64,000 nucleotides of DNA, taken from NCBI GenBank assembly GCA_018806915.1, contig JAGKQI010000031.1, positions 1,302,001-1,366,000 of the forward strand, in the 5' to 3' direction. Made by a program: the position numbers and the translations under genes. The notes beneath the pieces were generated by a model, which had not been told where the DNA came from, made no database searches, and was given only the letters and a program-made list of their open reading frames with translations. Source of the DNA: Phytophthora colocasiae. Its lineage: Eukaryota; Oomycota; Peronosporomycetes; Peronosporales; Peronosporaceae. Below are positions 1 to 9,065 of this stretch, piece by piece (position 1 is the first letter of the stretch; every line of letters starts with the position of its first letter).

Positions 1-246
1 TTTGGCCGTGTGAGTGTGTCTGGTAACTCCCCGATGGTGTTTGATGAGGATCACGACAGCTCCTGGAGAGCGGTGAGCCACGACACTGGGAGGACAAGGC
101 GACTTCGCTAGGCGAACAGCATCCCGGCAGGACAAGACGGTTCACAAGGGCACCAAGATCGCGGCAGCTTAAGAATGGCCATGATATCGCTATGCGGAGC
201 TTTGGGAGGCAATGTAGTGGGCTGCGGCCTCTACAGACCTTACCCT
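1..246. other. Unassigned sequence left of the first Copia
   Basis: I recognise no gene here. The stretch runs up to the left target duplication (ACCCT, 242-246) of the Copia element. It may be the interior of an older element whose LTR is at 6301-6620, because the two stretches were contiguous before the Copia inserted. That is inference; the window edge hides the rest. Confidence 0.3.
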
Positions 247-682
247 TGAGACGTGCTGTGTGTCTTGTAGTTATCGTCAGCGTGACGTAGGCTCCAGCAG
301 CACGTATACTTCAAGGAAGAGCAAGATAGACGAGGTGGAAGGCAGGGAGTTGCCTGGCAGAATGCCGCGGCGGGAACAACCAAGGTGAGGAGCTTGAGTA
401 CTCGCTGGTACGATTGGAAGTGAGAGCAGAGCTGCGCCGCAGCCCGCTCCTCAACCTTGGGACCCATGATGTATTTAATGAGCAGTTACTAACCACTCTC
501 GTTGTCCTATCTAGCTGCAGGTGCTGGTGCTGAGGATTTGGGCGGTTGCAACCGCCATGAGAGGCTGCGCCACTCATCATCGCAGGTGAAATATGGAGTA
601 CAATCGCGTACGCGATGTTGTGGCCGCTGTTACACGTCGGTGCCAGCACTGCTCGCTCACTGGTACACTCTGGTACCTCACA
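247..682 (-). repeat. Copia-1 3' LTR
   Basis: This is the downstream LTR of the minus-strand element, 436 bp, matching 5861-6296 with about three substitutions. It ends at the target duplication ACCCT (242-246). Confidence 0.95.
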
Positions 683-771
683 CCCCCACTCGTTCGAGAC
701 GCGCGTCGAGCTGGCTTGACCCGCAGGATCAGCCTAGCAAGTGGCTCGAACGTTTGCACTTGATTTGGTAG

Positions 772-3700
772 CTAGTGTTGATGTTCAGCAGTAGCAGTAG
801 CCTCAACAGTAGCTGTAGCTAGACTCGATACAGGTAACACCTTCAATTGCCTTCGAAACTTTGTGAATTTTGCGTTTGCCAACGGCTTGGTCATGATGTC
901 CGCCGTATTGTCGTCAGTAGGCACATGTAGAGTCCGTAGTTGCCCGTCCTCCACTAAATGTCGAATCAAATGATACTTGTTCTTGATATGTTTCGTGGCT
1001 GAGTGCTTTCCCGGTTTCGCAGTAAGATAGAGGGCAGCTTGGTTATCACCTCGTAGTAGTGGTGTGGCCGCAGACCACCGTAGTTCCTCTAATAGGCCAT
1101 CCAGCCATAGTATGTCCTTTACCCCTTCATTCATAGCGATGTACTCGGCCTCTGTGCTCGACTGAGCGTTGATCCCTTGCTTCCGGGATCCGTAAGACAC
1201 GACATTGCCGTCAAGAAACGTGACGTAGCCCGAGATAGACTTGGCATCATCCGGATCATTAGCGTAATCACTGTCCGTGTACACAGTAACTTCAACGTCC
1301 TTGCCCGAAACAACGTCCATGTGAAGTGCATGATCACGTGTCTGCTTCAGATACCGGAGAACCCGCTGGGCTTCACGGTAGTGCTTGTGCTCAAAACATG
1401 ACAGGTACTTGCCCAAATGGCGTACCGCATGTGCAATGTCAGGCCGCGAGCCCGACACTAGGTACTGCAGTGACCCGACAATCTCTCGGTACGGTAGTTT
1501 CATACCAGGCGCAACGGATTTCACGTTGGCCTTCGACTCGCTGGTCGACTGTGGAGTCCAACATCCGTAGGCATCCTGCATCCCGTAGGCTTTTAGGATC
1601 TTGTCGATGTGTGCTCGCTGGCAATACATGATTTTGTTGTGCGTCCTGTCGATGGTAATCTCAATGCCCAGCAGGAACTTGACTTCACCCATGCTCGTCA
1701 AGGTGAATGCATTTTTCAGCTTTTCTGCAATCTTGGTACACAGAGTTGTCGGTCCCATCAACAGGAGGTCATCCACGTACACACTAAGGATCATCGTCAC
1801 ATCTCCGTCGTCGTTGTACATAGCGTAGAGGCCATAGTCACTGTCCAAGCGGGTGAGACCCAGCTTCTCAAGTAGTGTATGCAATGTCTTGTTCCATACT
1901 GCAGGTGCTTGTTTCAAGCCGTAAAGAGACTTAATGAGTTGGCAGACCATTTGCCCACCGTTTTCTTCGAACCCCACAGGCTGCTCCATGTAAATGAGCT
2001 CAGAAAGTAGACCGTACAAGAACGCAGTCTTGACGTCGTACTGTAAGACAAGCCAGCCACGCTTCACAGCATACAGGATGACCGCTCGTATGGTCTCAAA
2101 CCGAATGACAGGCGCAAATGTCTCCACATAGTCAACTCCATACTTCTGCTTAAAGCCATGGATCACCAGCCGGGCTTTGAACCGCTGGATTCGCCCTTTA
2201 GCATCTCTCTTGACCGCAAAAACCCATCGGTTTGTGATAACAGTCTGACTCTTGGTTTTGGCTCGTGCAACCAGCTTCCAAGTTCCATGTGCGCGCAATG
2301 ATGACAGCTCGTCCTCCATCGCTGCTTTCCACTCCGGCCAATACTTACTCGCCTTCGCTTGCTTGTAGGTATTAGGAATCGGAATATCCGTCGTCGTGTT
2401 CATCACAGAACCGACCACATAGTCATTGAGATGAGCTGGTAGCTTCCTCATTCTGCGAGGGCTTGAGCTTCGTACCTCCGCTGAAGGTGAGTCCGTACAT
2501 CGTGGCTTGTACTCGTCGCTGGAGTCCTGCTCACTGCATGAAGAGACTTGCCGCTTTCGCTTCTTCTTCTTGTTTGTCACAGCCGCTGGCTGCAACTCAG
2601 TACCTGGTGTTGCTGCAACAACCCCCACTGGCTCCGTATTCTCACCGATTTCCTTTTCAGGAGGCAGATTGGTTGATTTGGTAGCCGCAGGCACGTCAGG
2701 TGCGCTACCTGCTTCGGGAAATAGTCGGGCTTCAAGTGTAGATGTAATAGGCACCACCGGGATCACATCCACAAGCTCATAGTCCCCGCGGAAATACATG
2801 TTCAGCAGTAGCCGACGGATGTAGTCATTCGCAACAGTAAACTTCTCATGAAAATATACGTTCCCACTGCGTCGAGTAGTCACGGTTCCAGTTCGCAGGT
2901 CCATCAACTTGTATCCAGTCGTAGTAGTACTATAGCCCAGGAAAATTGACAGCACAGACCGCGGGTCCAGCTTTGCTCGCGTTGTACGGGTCTCAGGAGG
3001 TACGTACGCATGTACCAAGCAACCCCAAGTTCGTAGGTGTCGCAGCACCGGTGCAGTGCCGAACAGCAGTTCATGGGGCGACTTCCCGTTCAACGGAGCT
3101 GTCGGAAGGAGGTTCAGTGTGTCTACAATGTGTAGAGTAGCTTCACCCCACAACAGGTTCGGTAGATTGGTTGCATGAAGTACTGCTCGTAGCCGTGGAA
3201 GCACTATACCATTGGCGCGTTCCACAATCCCGTTCTCTTCCGGGGAGTAAGCATTCGTGGTATTAAATTCAATGCCATGACTCAAGCAGAACCGTTCCAG
3301 GTAGGTGTTCACAAATTCTCCACCTTGATCTGAGTGTACCAACGTTACTGAATGTCCTGCACGCTTGAACTGAGTGTTGAGCCGCAATACCAGTTCTTCG
3401 ATTAGCTTGGCTGCTTCGTCTTTATGCTTCAGCAGATAACACCACTTGTATCGCGTTGCCTCATCTACTACCAGCATGAACATCTTTTCGCCAGTTGCCG
3501 TGTCTTGATTGATGCCGCAAAGATCAAGAGATAGCTTTTCCAGCGGGTTCTTCCGCCGCCGTGGCCCACGCTTGTAGGTGGTACGCTTGAACTTAGCCGA
3601 TAAACAAGGAACACATTCATAGTCCTTCAACGACTGCATGTTAAAGTTAAAGCCAAAGTCGGCCTTGTCATTAGCCAACTTCTTGATGACCTTCATGTTC

Positions 3701-5856
3701 ACGTGTCCAAGGCGATTGTGCAGCAATCCCATCACATCCTTGCGCTCTTCAACAGCACCGACCAATCGCACAGACCGCTTCGCACGCAGGCGGTATAGCA
3801 GGTCATGATGGTCGAAGCGCAGCTTCAACCCATCCTTGCAGAGCCACGCAGTGCTCTGGTCTTCATTGAAGACAAGCTTAAACCCACAGGCGCGCATGTA
3901 TCCTAGGCTTATCAGGTTCACGTGGGCATTAGGAGAGTAGTGGACATTGTCCAGGCGGCGAGGCTCCCACTTGCCTGTGACTCCATTTTCGACACGGAAC
4001 ACCACACTTCCACTTGCTTCCATGACTTCTGACTGGCCGCAGGCCATCATCACGTTGCTGGAAGTTCCATGTTTCACATACGAAAAACAAGTCAAATCTC
4101 CGCACAGATTAACTTGCGATCCACTATCGAGAAGCCATTCAATTTCATCTGCCTGTAAGACAGGGACATGCTCGTCGTCACCAATTACTGCATTCACTGC
4201 GTAATCAGGTGACGCTGGTGTTGTAGGAGAGTACGTAGGGCTGCGAACAACGGGGCTCAACGGAGGACTCGTGGGTGAGTACTGTGGCGACGCAGCACGT
4301 ACAGTAACCCCACCAGCTCCAGTGTTTCGGCGACGGAGCTGCTGTTCCATTTGCTCCACTGCTTGTAACCCAAGTACCGAACGCACGTCGTTCAGCGAAA
4401 TCAATCGATCATCATTTCTAATTCCACCAACAGCGTGCTCTGCATGTTCATCACGAGATGTCATGCACTCTACCACCCTGTCACGCGAGACAGTCGGTTC
4501 ATGTTGCCGGAGAATAGCTCCACTCAGAGAGCGCACTTGTTCGTCACCTTGATTGGTTTGGGTTTGACGACGTCCTTGGTTGCACTCAGCATCACCACGC
4601 CAGTGGCCCTTCTCACCACAAGCATTGCACTTCGAGTTCTTTTTCTTTTTCGCAATCCTTTCTGCATTAGACTTGCCAGTGTCTGTAGATGCAGCACTTG
4701 AGCCACGGTTGCGACCGTATTTGCCACCGCGCTGGCGGCGAGGACCTTTTCCACTATTGCCGTGCTGCTGCACAGCATTTGCTTGGGGTTTACTGGCCAG
4801 GCCACGGCTGTTCACAGCACTGCTGCTTGATTCACGCACTCGCTGGTTGCGTTGTATTTCTGCATTCTCCAGACGGCCGCGTGCGTCGCGCACCGTATAT
4901 TTGTAGTCTGGATCACGGCGTAGCTTCTCCGTAACTTCGTCTGCAATCGTTGGGTAGACTGCGTGAGCCTTGGTCAGCATAACCTTAGCTAGTCGTGAGT
5001 CTGAGATGGGGTCATTATTTTCCGCTAGTTCGCGCTGCATCTTCAGTAGGTCGGCGATGTAGTCTCGCACGGGCTCGTCTGGGCGAAGCATTCGCCCGTA
5101 GATTCGTTCCCAAATCAGCACTGTGTTTACCCCTCGCCCTTGGCCGAAATCCTCAGCTAACACCCGCCATAGCTCGACAGGGTCAGCCAGGTTAACCACA
5201 TCCTGGTAACGTATAAGGGTTTCATCAGAGATGGCCGAGACAAGAAGGCCATTTGCTTTGCGATATCTGCTATTCCAACAGTCCTTCACGTTAGAAGACC
5301 AGTTGTCGTTGAAGAGTTCCTTGCCCAGGACAAGCTGGGCCATGTTTGAGACGTTTAGACCTGTAAGTACTCGCAGGCGCCAAGCAGGGTTATCCTCCGG
5401 CTTGGACAGCTTTTTGTCCACCTGCAGGGTCACTACGGCTGCTACTCGATTCATTTTGTCCTCAGGTTCAGTGTCAGTTTTTCTGCGGCTCGCGGAGCTA
5501 CTTCCAAAGGTGTCTTCTCGGCGAACTGGGGGAGAAGGCGACCGTTCTTTCAATGAGCGAACGGTCAGTTGCCAGTTTGCTGTCTCCTTCTCTTCTACAG
5601 GTTTGGCCAATGAGCTTTGCCCATCTTTTGATTCCGCCAATGAAAATACAGAATCTTTCACTGTCACAGGTACCCGAGAGTGATGGTCACCAATCGTCGG
5701 ATTAGAACTTTCAGTCAAATCTCCTTTCTCATCAGAGTCGGCGCAATTTGATCCCGAGGGCACCGCTCCTGTTGCAGTCTGGTTGTCTCCTTTGGATCGC
5801 TGCTCCGCACCACTGGAACGTTTGTTGTCTTGGCTTGCTTCTGTTGTTGGGCTCAT
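772..5856 (-). CDS. Copia-1 Gag-Pol polyprotein
   Basis: This is a single Gag-Pol polyprotein of 1694 residues, counted from the ATG in the primer-binding site (reads MSPTTEAS). In order it has a Gag region with a CCHC-like knuckle (CNACGEKGH then Cys), a Pro-rich linker with two RNA polymerase II CTD-like heptads, an aspartic protease (WLLDSGSQVNL), a GAG-pre-integrase zinc region, an integrase (LDLCG, HSDQGGEF, ENGIVERANG), a reverse transcriptase with YVDDLL, and an RNase H (YTDSDYAND, SSTEAEYIAM). No stop or frameshift breaks it. An alternative start at 6081 lies in the LTR. Gag-Pol in one frame with no readthrough signal is common in Copia elements, where splicing or internal processing sets the Gag:Pol ratio. 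Confidence 0.93.
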   Translation of the reverse strand: MSPTTEASQDNKRSSGAEQRSKGDNQTATGAVPSGSNCADSDEKGDLTESSNPTIGDHHSRVPVTVKDSVFSLAESKDGQSSLAKPVEEKETANWQLTVRSLKERSPSPPVRREDTFGSSSASRRKTDTEPEDKMNRVAAVVTLQVDKKLSKPEDNPAWRLRVLTGLNVSNMAQLVLGKELFNDNWSSNVKDCWNSRYRKANGLLVSAISDETLIRYQDVVNLADPVELWRVLAEDFGQGRGVNTVLIWERIYGRMLRPDEPVRDYIADLLKMQRELAENNDPISDSRLAKVMLTKAHAVYPTIADEVTEKLRRDPDYKYTVRDARGRLENAEIQRNQRVRESSSSAVNSRGLASKPQANAVQQHGNSGKGPRRQRGGKYGRNRGSSAASTDTGKSNAERIAKKKKNSKCNACGEKGHWRGDAECNQGRRQTQTNQGDEQVRSLSGAILRQHEPTVSRDRVVECMTSRDEHAEHAVGGIRNDDRLISLNDVRSVLGLQAVEQMEQQLRRRNTGAGGVTVRAASPQYSPTSPPLSPVVRSPTYSPTTPASPDYAVNAVIGDDEHVPVLQADEIEWLLDSGSQVNLCGDLTCFSYVKHGTSSNVMMACGQSEVMEASGSVVFRVENGVTGKWEPRRLDNVHYSPNAHVNLISLGYMRACGFKLVFNEDQSTAWLCKDGLKLRFDHHDLLYRLRAKRSVRLVGAVEERKDVMGLLHNRLGHVNMKVIKKLANDKADFGFNFNMQSLKDYECVPCLSAKFKRTTYKRGPRRRKNPLEKLSLDLCGINQDTATGEKMFMLVVDEATRYKWCYLLKHKDEAAKLIEELVLRLNTQFKRAGHSVTLVHSDQGGEFVNTYLERFCLSHGIEFNTTNAYSPEENGIVERANGIVLPRLRAVLHATNLPNLLWGEATLHIVDTLNLLPTAPLNGKSPHELLFGTAPVLRHLRTWGCLVHAYVPPETRTTRAKLDPRSVLSIFLGYSTTTTGYKLMDLRTGTVTTRRSGNVYFHEKFTVANDYIRRLLLNMYFRGDYELVDVIPVVPITSTLEARLFPEAGSAPDVPAATKSTNLPPEKEIGENTEPVGVVAATPGTELQPAAVTNKKKKRKRQVSSCSEQDSSDEYKPRCTDSPSAEVRSSSPRRMRKLPAHLNDYVVGSVMNTTTDIPIPNTYKQAKASKYWPEWKAAMEDELSSLRAHGTWKLVARAKTKSQTVITNRWVFAVKRDAKGRIQRFKARLVIHGFKQKYGVDYVETFAPVIRFETIRAVILYAVKRGWLVLQYDVKTAFLYGLLSELIYMEQPVGFEENGGQMVCQLIKSLYGLKQAPAVWNKTLHTLLEKLGLTRLDSDYGLYAMYNDDGDVTMILSVYVDDLLLMGPTTLCTKIAEKLKNAFTLTSMGEVKFLLGIEITIDRTHNKIMYCQRAHIDKILKAYGMQDAYGCWTPQSTSESKANVKSVAPGMKLPYREIVGSLQYLVSGSRPDIAHAVRHLGKYLSCFEHKHYREAQRVLRYLKQTRDHALHMDVVSGKDVEVTVYTDSDYANDPDDAKSISGYVTFLDGNVVSYGSRKQGINAQSSTEAEYIAMNEGVKDILWLDGLLEELRWSAATPLLRGDNQAALYLTAKPGKHSATKHIKNKYHLIRHLVEDGQLRTLHVPTDDNTADIMTKPLANAKFTKFRRQLKVLPVSSLATATVEATATAEHQH

Positions 5857-5860
5857 AACC
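5847..5860 (-). other. Copia-1 primer-binding site, half-tRNA type
   Basis: On the element strand, GGTTATGAGCCCAA directly follows the 5' LTR. It is complementary to the anticodon arm of eukaryotic initiator tRNA-Met (GGGCUCAUAACC), not to a tRNA 3' end. This is the arrangement known for Drosophila copia, which uses a 5' half of tRNA-iMet as primer. The gag ATG lies inside this site. Confidence 0.8.
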
Positions 5861-6296
5861 TGAGACGTGCTGTGTGCCTTGTAGTTATCGTCAGCGTGAC
5901 GTAGGCTCCAGCAGCACGTATACTTCAAGGAAGAGCAAGATAGACGAGGTGGAAGGCAGGGAGTTGCCTGGCAGAATGCCGCGGCGGGAACAACCAAGGT
6001 GAGGAGCTTGAGTACTCGCTGGTACGATTGGAAGTGAGAGCAGAGCTGCGCCGCAGCCCGCTCCTCAACCTTGGGACCCATGATGTATTTAATGAGCAGT
6101 TGCTAACCACTCTCGTTGTCCTATCTAGCTGCAGGTGCTGGTGCTGAGGATTTGGGCGGTTGCAACCGCCATGAGAGGCTGCGCCACTCATCATCGCAGG
6201 TGGAATATGGAGTACAATCGCGTACGCGATGTTGTGGCCGCTGTTACACGTCGGTGCCAGCACTGCTCGCTCACTGGTACACTCTGGTACCTCACA
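5861..6296 (-). repeat. Copia-1 5' LTR
   Basis: This is the upstream LTR of the minus-strand element. The Gag-Pol frame stays open back into it as far as an ATG at 6081, which would add a 75-residue N-terminal extension. The start inside the primer-binding site (5856) is preferred because two other Copia elements here start the same way. Confidence 0.93.
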
Positions 6297-6300
6297 ACCC

Positions 6301-6620
6301 TGTTAGTATCAAGCTTCGCAAGCTTCCATCCTCTTCCTGGACTGCCTGGGCTCGGGCAGGTAAGACGCGAATGGAATCCACAACGTGTGGTCTAGTTGAC
6401 TACAAGGACTGGCTCGAGACAATAGGCCAAGGACAGTTTGAGATTTACTCTCACTTCTGAACTTGCTCTCAGTAGAGCAAGAGCTTCGGGACGTGTTCTG
6501 AGTAGAGCACAAGGACTGCAAGGATTAAAGCACCATCATAGTACATGTTGGTAGACTTGGGGAGTTCCAGCTCCCAAGTACTGTGTGTGTTGTTTCCTTG
6601 TGTGTCCCCGACCTACTACA
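6301..6620. repeat. Possible LTR or LTR fragment upstream of the ankyrin gene
   Basis: The stretch begins TGTTAGTATC and ends CCTACTACA. On the minus strand it would read TGTAGTAGG to ACTAACA, that is TG to CA like an LTR. Ankyrin coding sequence (GCT GAC AAG CAA) starts immediately after it, with about two residues missing relative to the repeat consensus. I infer that an older LTR element truncates the 5' end of the ankyrin gene and that Copia-1 inserted at its edge. No partner LTR or matching duplication is visible in the window. Confidence 0.3.
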
Positions 6621-6999
6621 GCTGACAAGCAAATCGCAAGTGGGGAGTTTGCACTGGCAGTCGCGTCACAAGCAGGATACGTTGGAGCCGCTAGCGTTTT
6701 GATCAAATATGGTGCGAGTATCGACCTGCCGAAGCCAGACGGGACTACCCCTTTGATAGGGGCTGCTCAAAATGGACACATAGCGATGGTAGAGCTACTT
6801 CTGCAAAGCGGGGCATCCGTCAACGCAGTGAACACCAAAGGGTCTACTGCTTTGGTTCTTGCTGCTGTGGGTGGCTATACAGAGATCACAAAGGCACTGC
6901 TGAGTGGAGGGACAGACATCAACAAGCAACTTCTGGACGGAACGACGGCGCTTTCATGTGCTTGTGCATCAGGGAAACTGGAAGTTATTCAGATGCTCA

Positions 7000-7011
7000 T
7001 ACATATGTAGA
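7000..7011 (+). other. 8-bp palindromic insertion that shifts the ankyrin frame
   Basis: The sequence reads CTCATACATATGTAGATGCT. Removing CATATGTA restores the ankyrin consensus exactly (Leu-Ile-Asp-Ala-Gly-Ala). The inserted bases leave TA, then CATATG, then TA, a perfect palindrome TACATATGTA. This resembles the scar left when a TA-inserting Tc1/mariner element excises and its end bases are kept. That origin is inference. Confidence 0.6.
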
Positions 7012-8883
7012 TGCTGGAGCTAATATTGACGTCGTTGATCAGGAGGGCAGCAGCCCGCTTTTCTTCGCTGCCAAGAACGGTCATGTAGCTGCTGTCCAAC
7101 TACTGATTGAGAGTGGAGCTTCGATTGATCTAGTCAATGAAGTAGGCTATTCTGCTGTGGCTGGCGCTATTGCAAATGGACATTCAGAGGTGGTCAATTT
7201 ATTGCTGGAGGTGGTGGCTGATGTCGACAAGAAGTTTTTTGGTGGCGAAACTGCGCTAATGCTTGCGTCTCAATGTGGGGATATAATGGCAGTGCTTAAG
7301 CTTATTGGCAAAGGTGCAATGATCGATTTGAACAGCGATAACGGGTCGACTGCGTTGATTGTAGCTGCTGAAGCTGGCCATTATGAGGTAGTGAAGATAC
7401 TTCTCGACGGCGGGGCGTACATTAATTGTGCGAGCAATACAGGGGCGTCAGCGATAATGCATGCTTGTTTACGTGGTCATATCGACGTGGTGCAGCTACT
7501 GCTGGAGAACGGAGCCAATATCGACAAACAACTTGATAGTGGCTCAACTGCGCTTGGAGCGGCGTGTGAGCAGGGTCGTACAGAAATTGCTCAAGTTCTT
7601 ATTGATCACGGTGCTACCGTCGAGGTGTTCAATCAGGATAACGCCACACCTCTCTTCTTCGCAGCTGCACATGGCCACGTAAAGATTGTCCAGTTACTTT
7701 TGGAGAATGGTGCACGGATTGACAGGAAGCAAAGATCGGGCATTACTGTGCTATCCGTTGCTGCGAGTGAAGGGCATCTTGATGTTGTCAAAGTACTGAT
7801 CGATAGTGGTGCTGTGGTTGACGAAAGGTTTGAAAACGATACGACTGCCTTGTCCGTAGCGTGTGAAAACGGACATGTTGAAGTGGCCAGATTACTACTT
7901 GAAAGTGGAGCCAATGTGGACGTTACAGTGCAAGAAGATGTTACGCCTCTGATTGCAGCTTCAGCATGTGGTGAAGTTGCTGTGGTGCAGCTTCTAGTTG
8001 ACTTTGAGGCGTCAGTCGATGCCGTAGACATCCGAGAATTGACTGCGTTGGGGTATGCTGCACTGAAAGGTTATAGGAGTGTTGCGGAGATTCTACTGAT
8101 CAAGGGTGCTGATGTCAACAAGCGACTTGCAGGCGGAGAGACAGCGCTGGCATGTGCTTGTCAGGCAGGACAAGTGGAAGTCGCTCGATTCCTTATTGAA
8201 AGTGGAGCGACTGTAGACTTATCAAGTGATATCGGCTGTACTCCCTTGATATTTGCCGCGAATGGTGGCCACACTATACTAGCACAAATGCTTTTGGAGA
8301 ATGGAGCGTCAGTTGATTTTGCGAACAGTATTGGCTCCACAGCGTTGGCGTGTGCATCACTGAACAACCACACGGATGTGATGAGGCTGTTGCTGGGCAG
8401 AGGGGCTGAAATCGACAGACCACAGAGTCTAGAGGGTGTTACGGCATTGGCACTTGCCTGCGAGATGGGGAATGTGGACGCCGCTAGGGCCCTGCTTGAT
8501 GGTGGTGCTGGAGTTCACGTTGTGGATCAAAATGGAGTTGGTGCTTTGATTCGAGCAGTAGCACAAAACCATGTCGGTGCGATACAGTTACTACTGGAAA
8601 GAGGTGCGAATGCTGACGAACAACTGCCTAATGGAACGAGTGCATTGGTCATAGCATGTGACAACGGACATATCGAAGCATCTCAGACTCTTGTGAATGG
8701 GGGAGCTACCATTGACTTGTCAAATCAAGATGGTAATACCCCTTTAATGTTTGCCTCGCAGAAGGGTTACGTGGAGTTGGTGAAGTTTCTTCTGGCTAAT
8801 GGAGCGTCACTGGATTTAGGTAACCAACTAGCCTGGACGGCACTGATGTACGCTGCTTCCAATGGCCACGCAGATGTAGTGAA

Positions 8884-9027
8884 TGTTGACACTTGAGGTC
8901 CGACTCAGGCCCGAGAAATGACGCGAGGCATCTCATCTCCGGTCACGAGAAAAATCAGGGAGATGTAGCCAGGGGAGGAAAACCTAAATCGTTCAATCTC
9001 ATTCCTCGTTTTGCTCTCTTTACGACA
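8884..9027 (+). repeat. Copia-2 5' LTR
   Basis: This 144-bp LTR is apparently identical to 13139-13282. Its first 13 bases contribute the premature stop that truncates the ankyrin frame. Confidence 0.95.
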
Positions 9028-9045
9028 GGTTAACAGCCGCAATCG
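9028..9045 (+). other. Copia-2 primer-binding site matching the tRNA-Asn anticodon arm
   Basis: GGTTAACAGCCGC directly follows the LTR. Its complement, GCGGCTGTTAACC, has the seven-base loop CUGUUAA, with anticodon GUU, of eukaryotic tRNA-Asn. I therefore infer a half-tRNA primer from tRNA-Asn rather than from initiator Met. Confidence 0.7.
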
Positions 9046-9065
9046 CATCTCGAGCACGCACGGAG

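Larger units (their letters stand above)
247..6296 (-). mobile_element. Intact Copia LTR retrotransposon (Copia-1)
   Basis: This is a complete Ty1/copia element on the minus strand, 6050 bp long. Its 436-bp LTRs (247-682 and 5861-6296) begin TGTGAG and end CTCA when read on the element strand. I count about three substitutions between them (under 1%). A perfect 5-bp target duplication, ACCCT, flanks it at 242-246 and 6297-6301. The polypurine tract AGTGGGGG lies just inside the 3' LTR (683-690), and the primer-binding site follows the 5' LTR (5847-5860). One uninterrupted Gag-Pol frame has protease, integrase, reverse transcriptase and RNase H in Copia order, so the element looks autonomous and recent. 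Confidence 0.95.

Noticed and set aside
5860..6081. Copia-1 Gag-Pol starting at the LTR ATG (6081)
   Set aside because: The frame is open, but two sister elements start at the ATG in the primer-binding site; the LTR part is read as an accidental extension.
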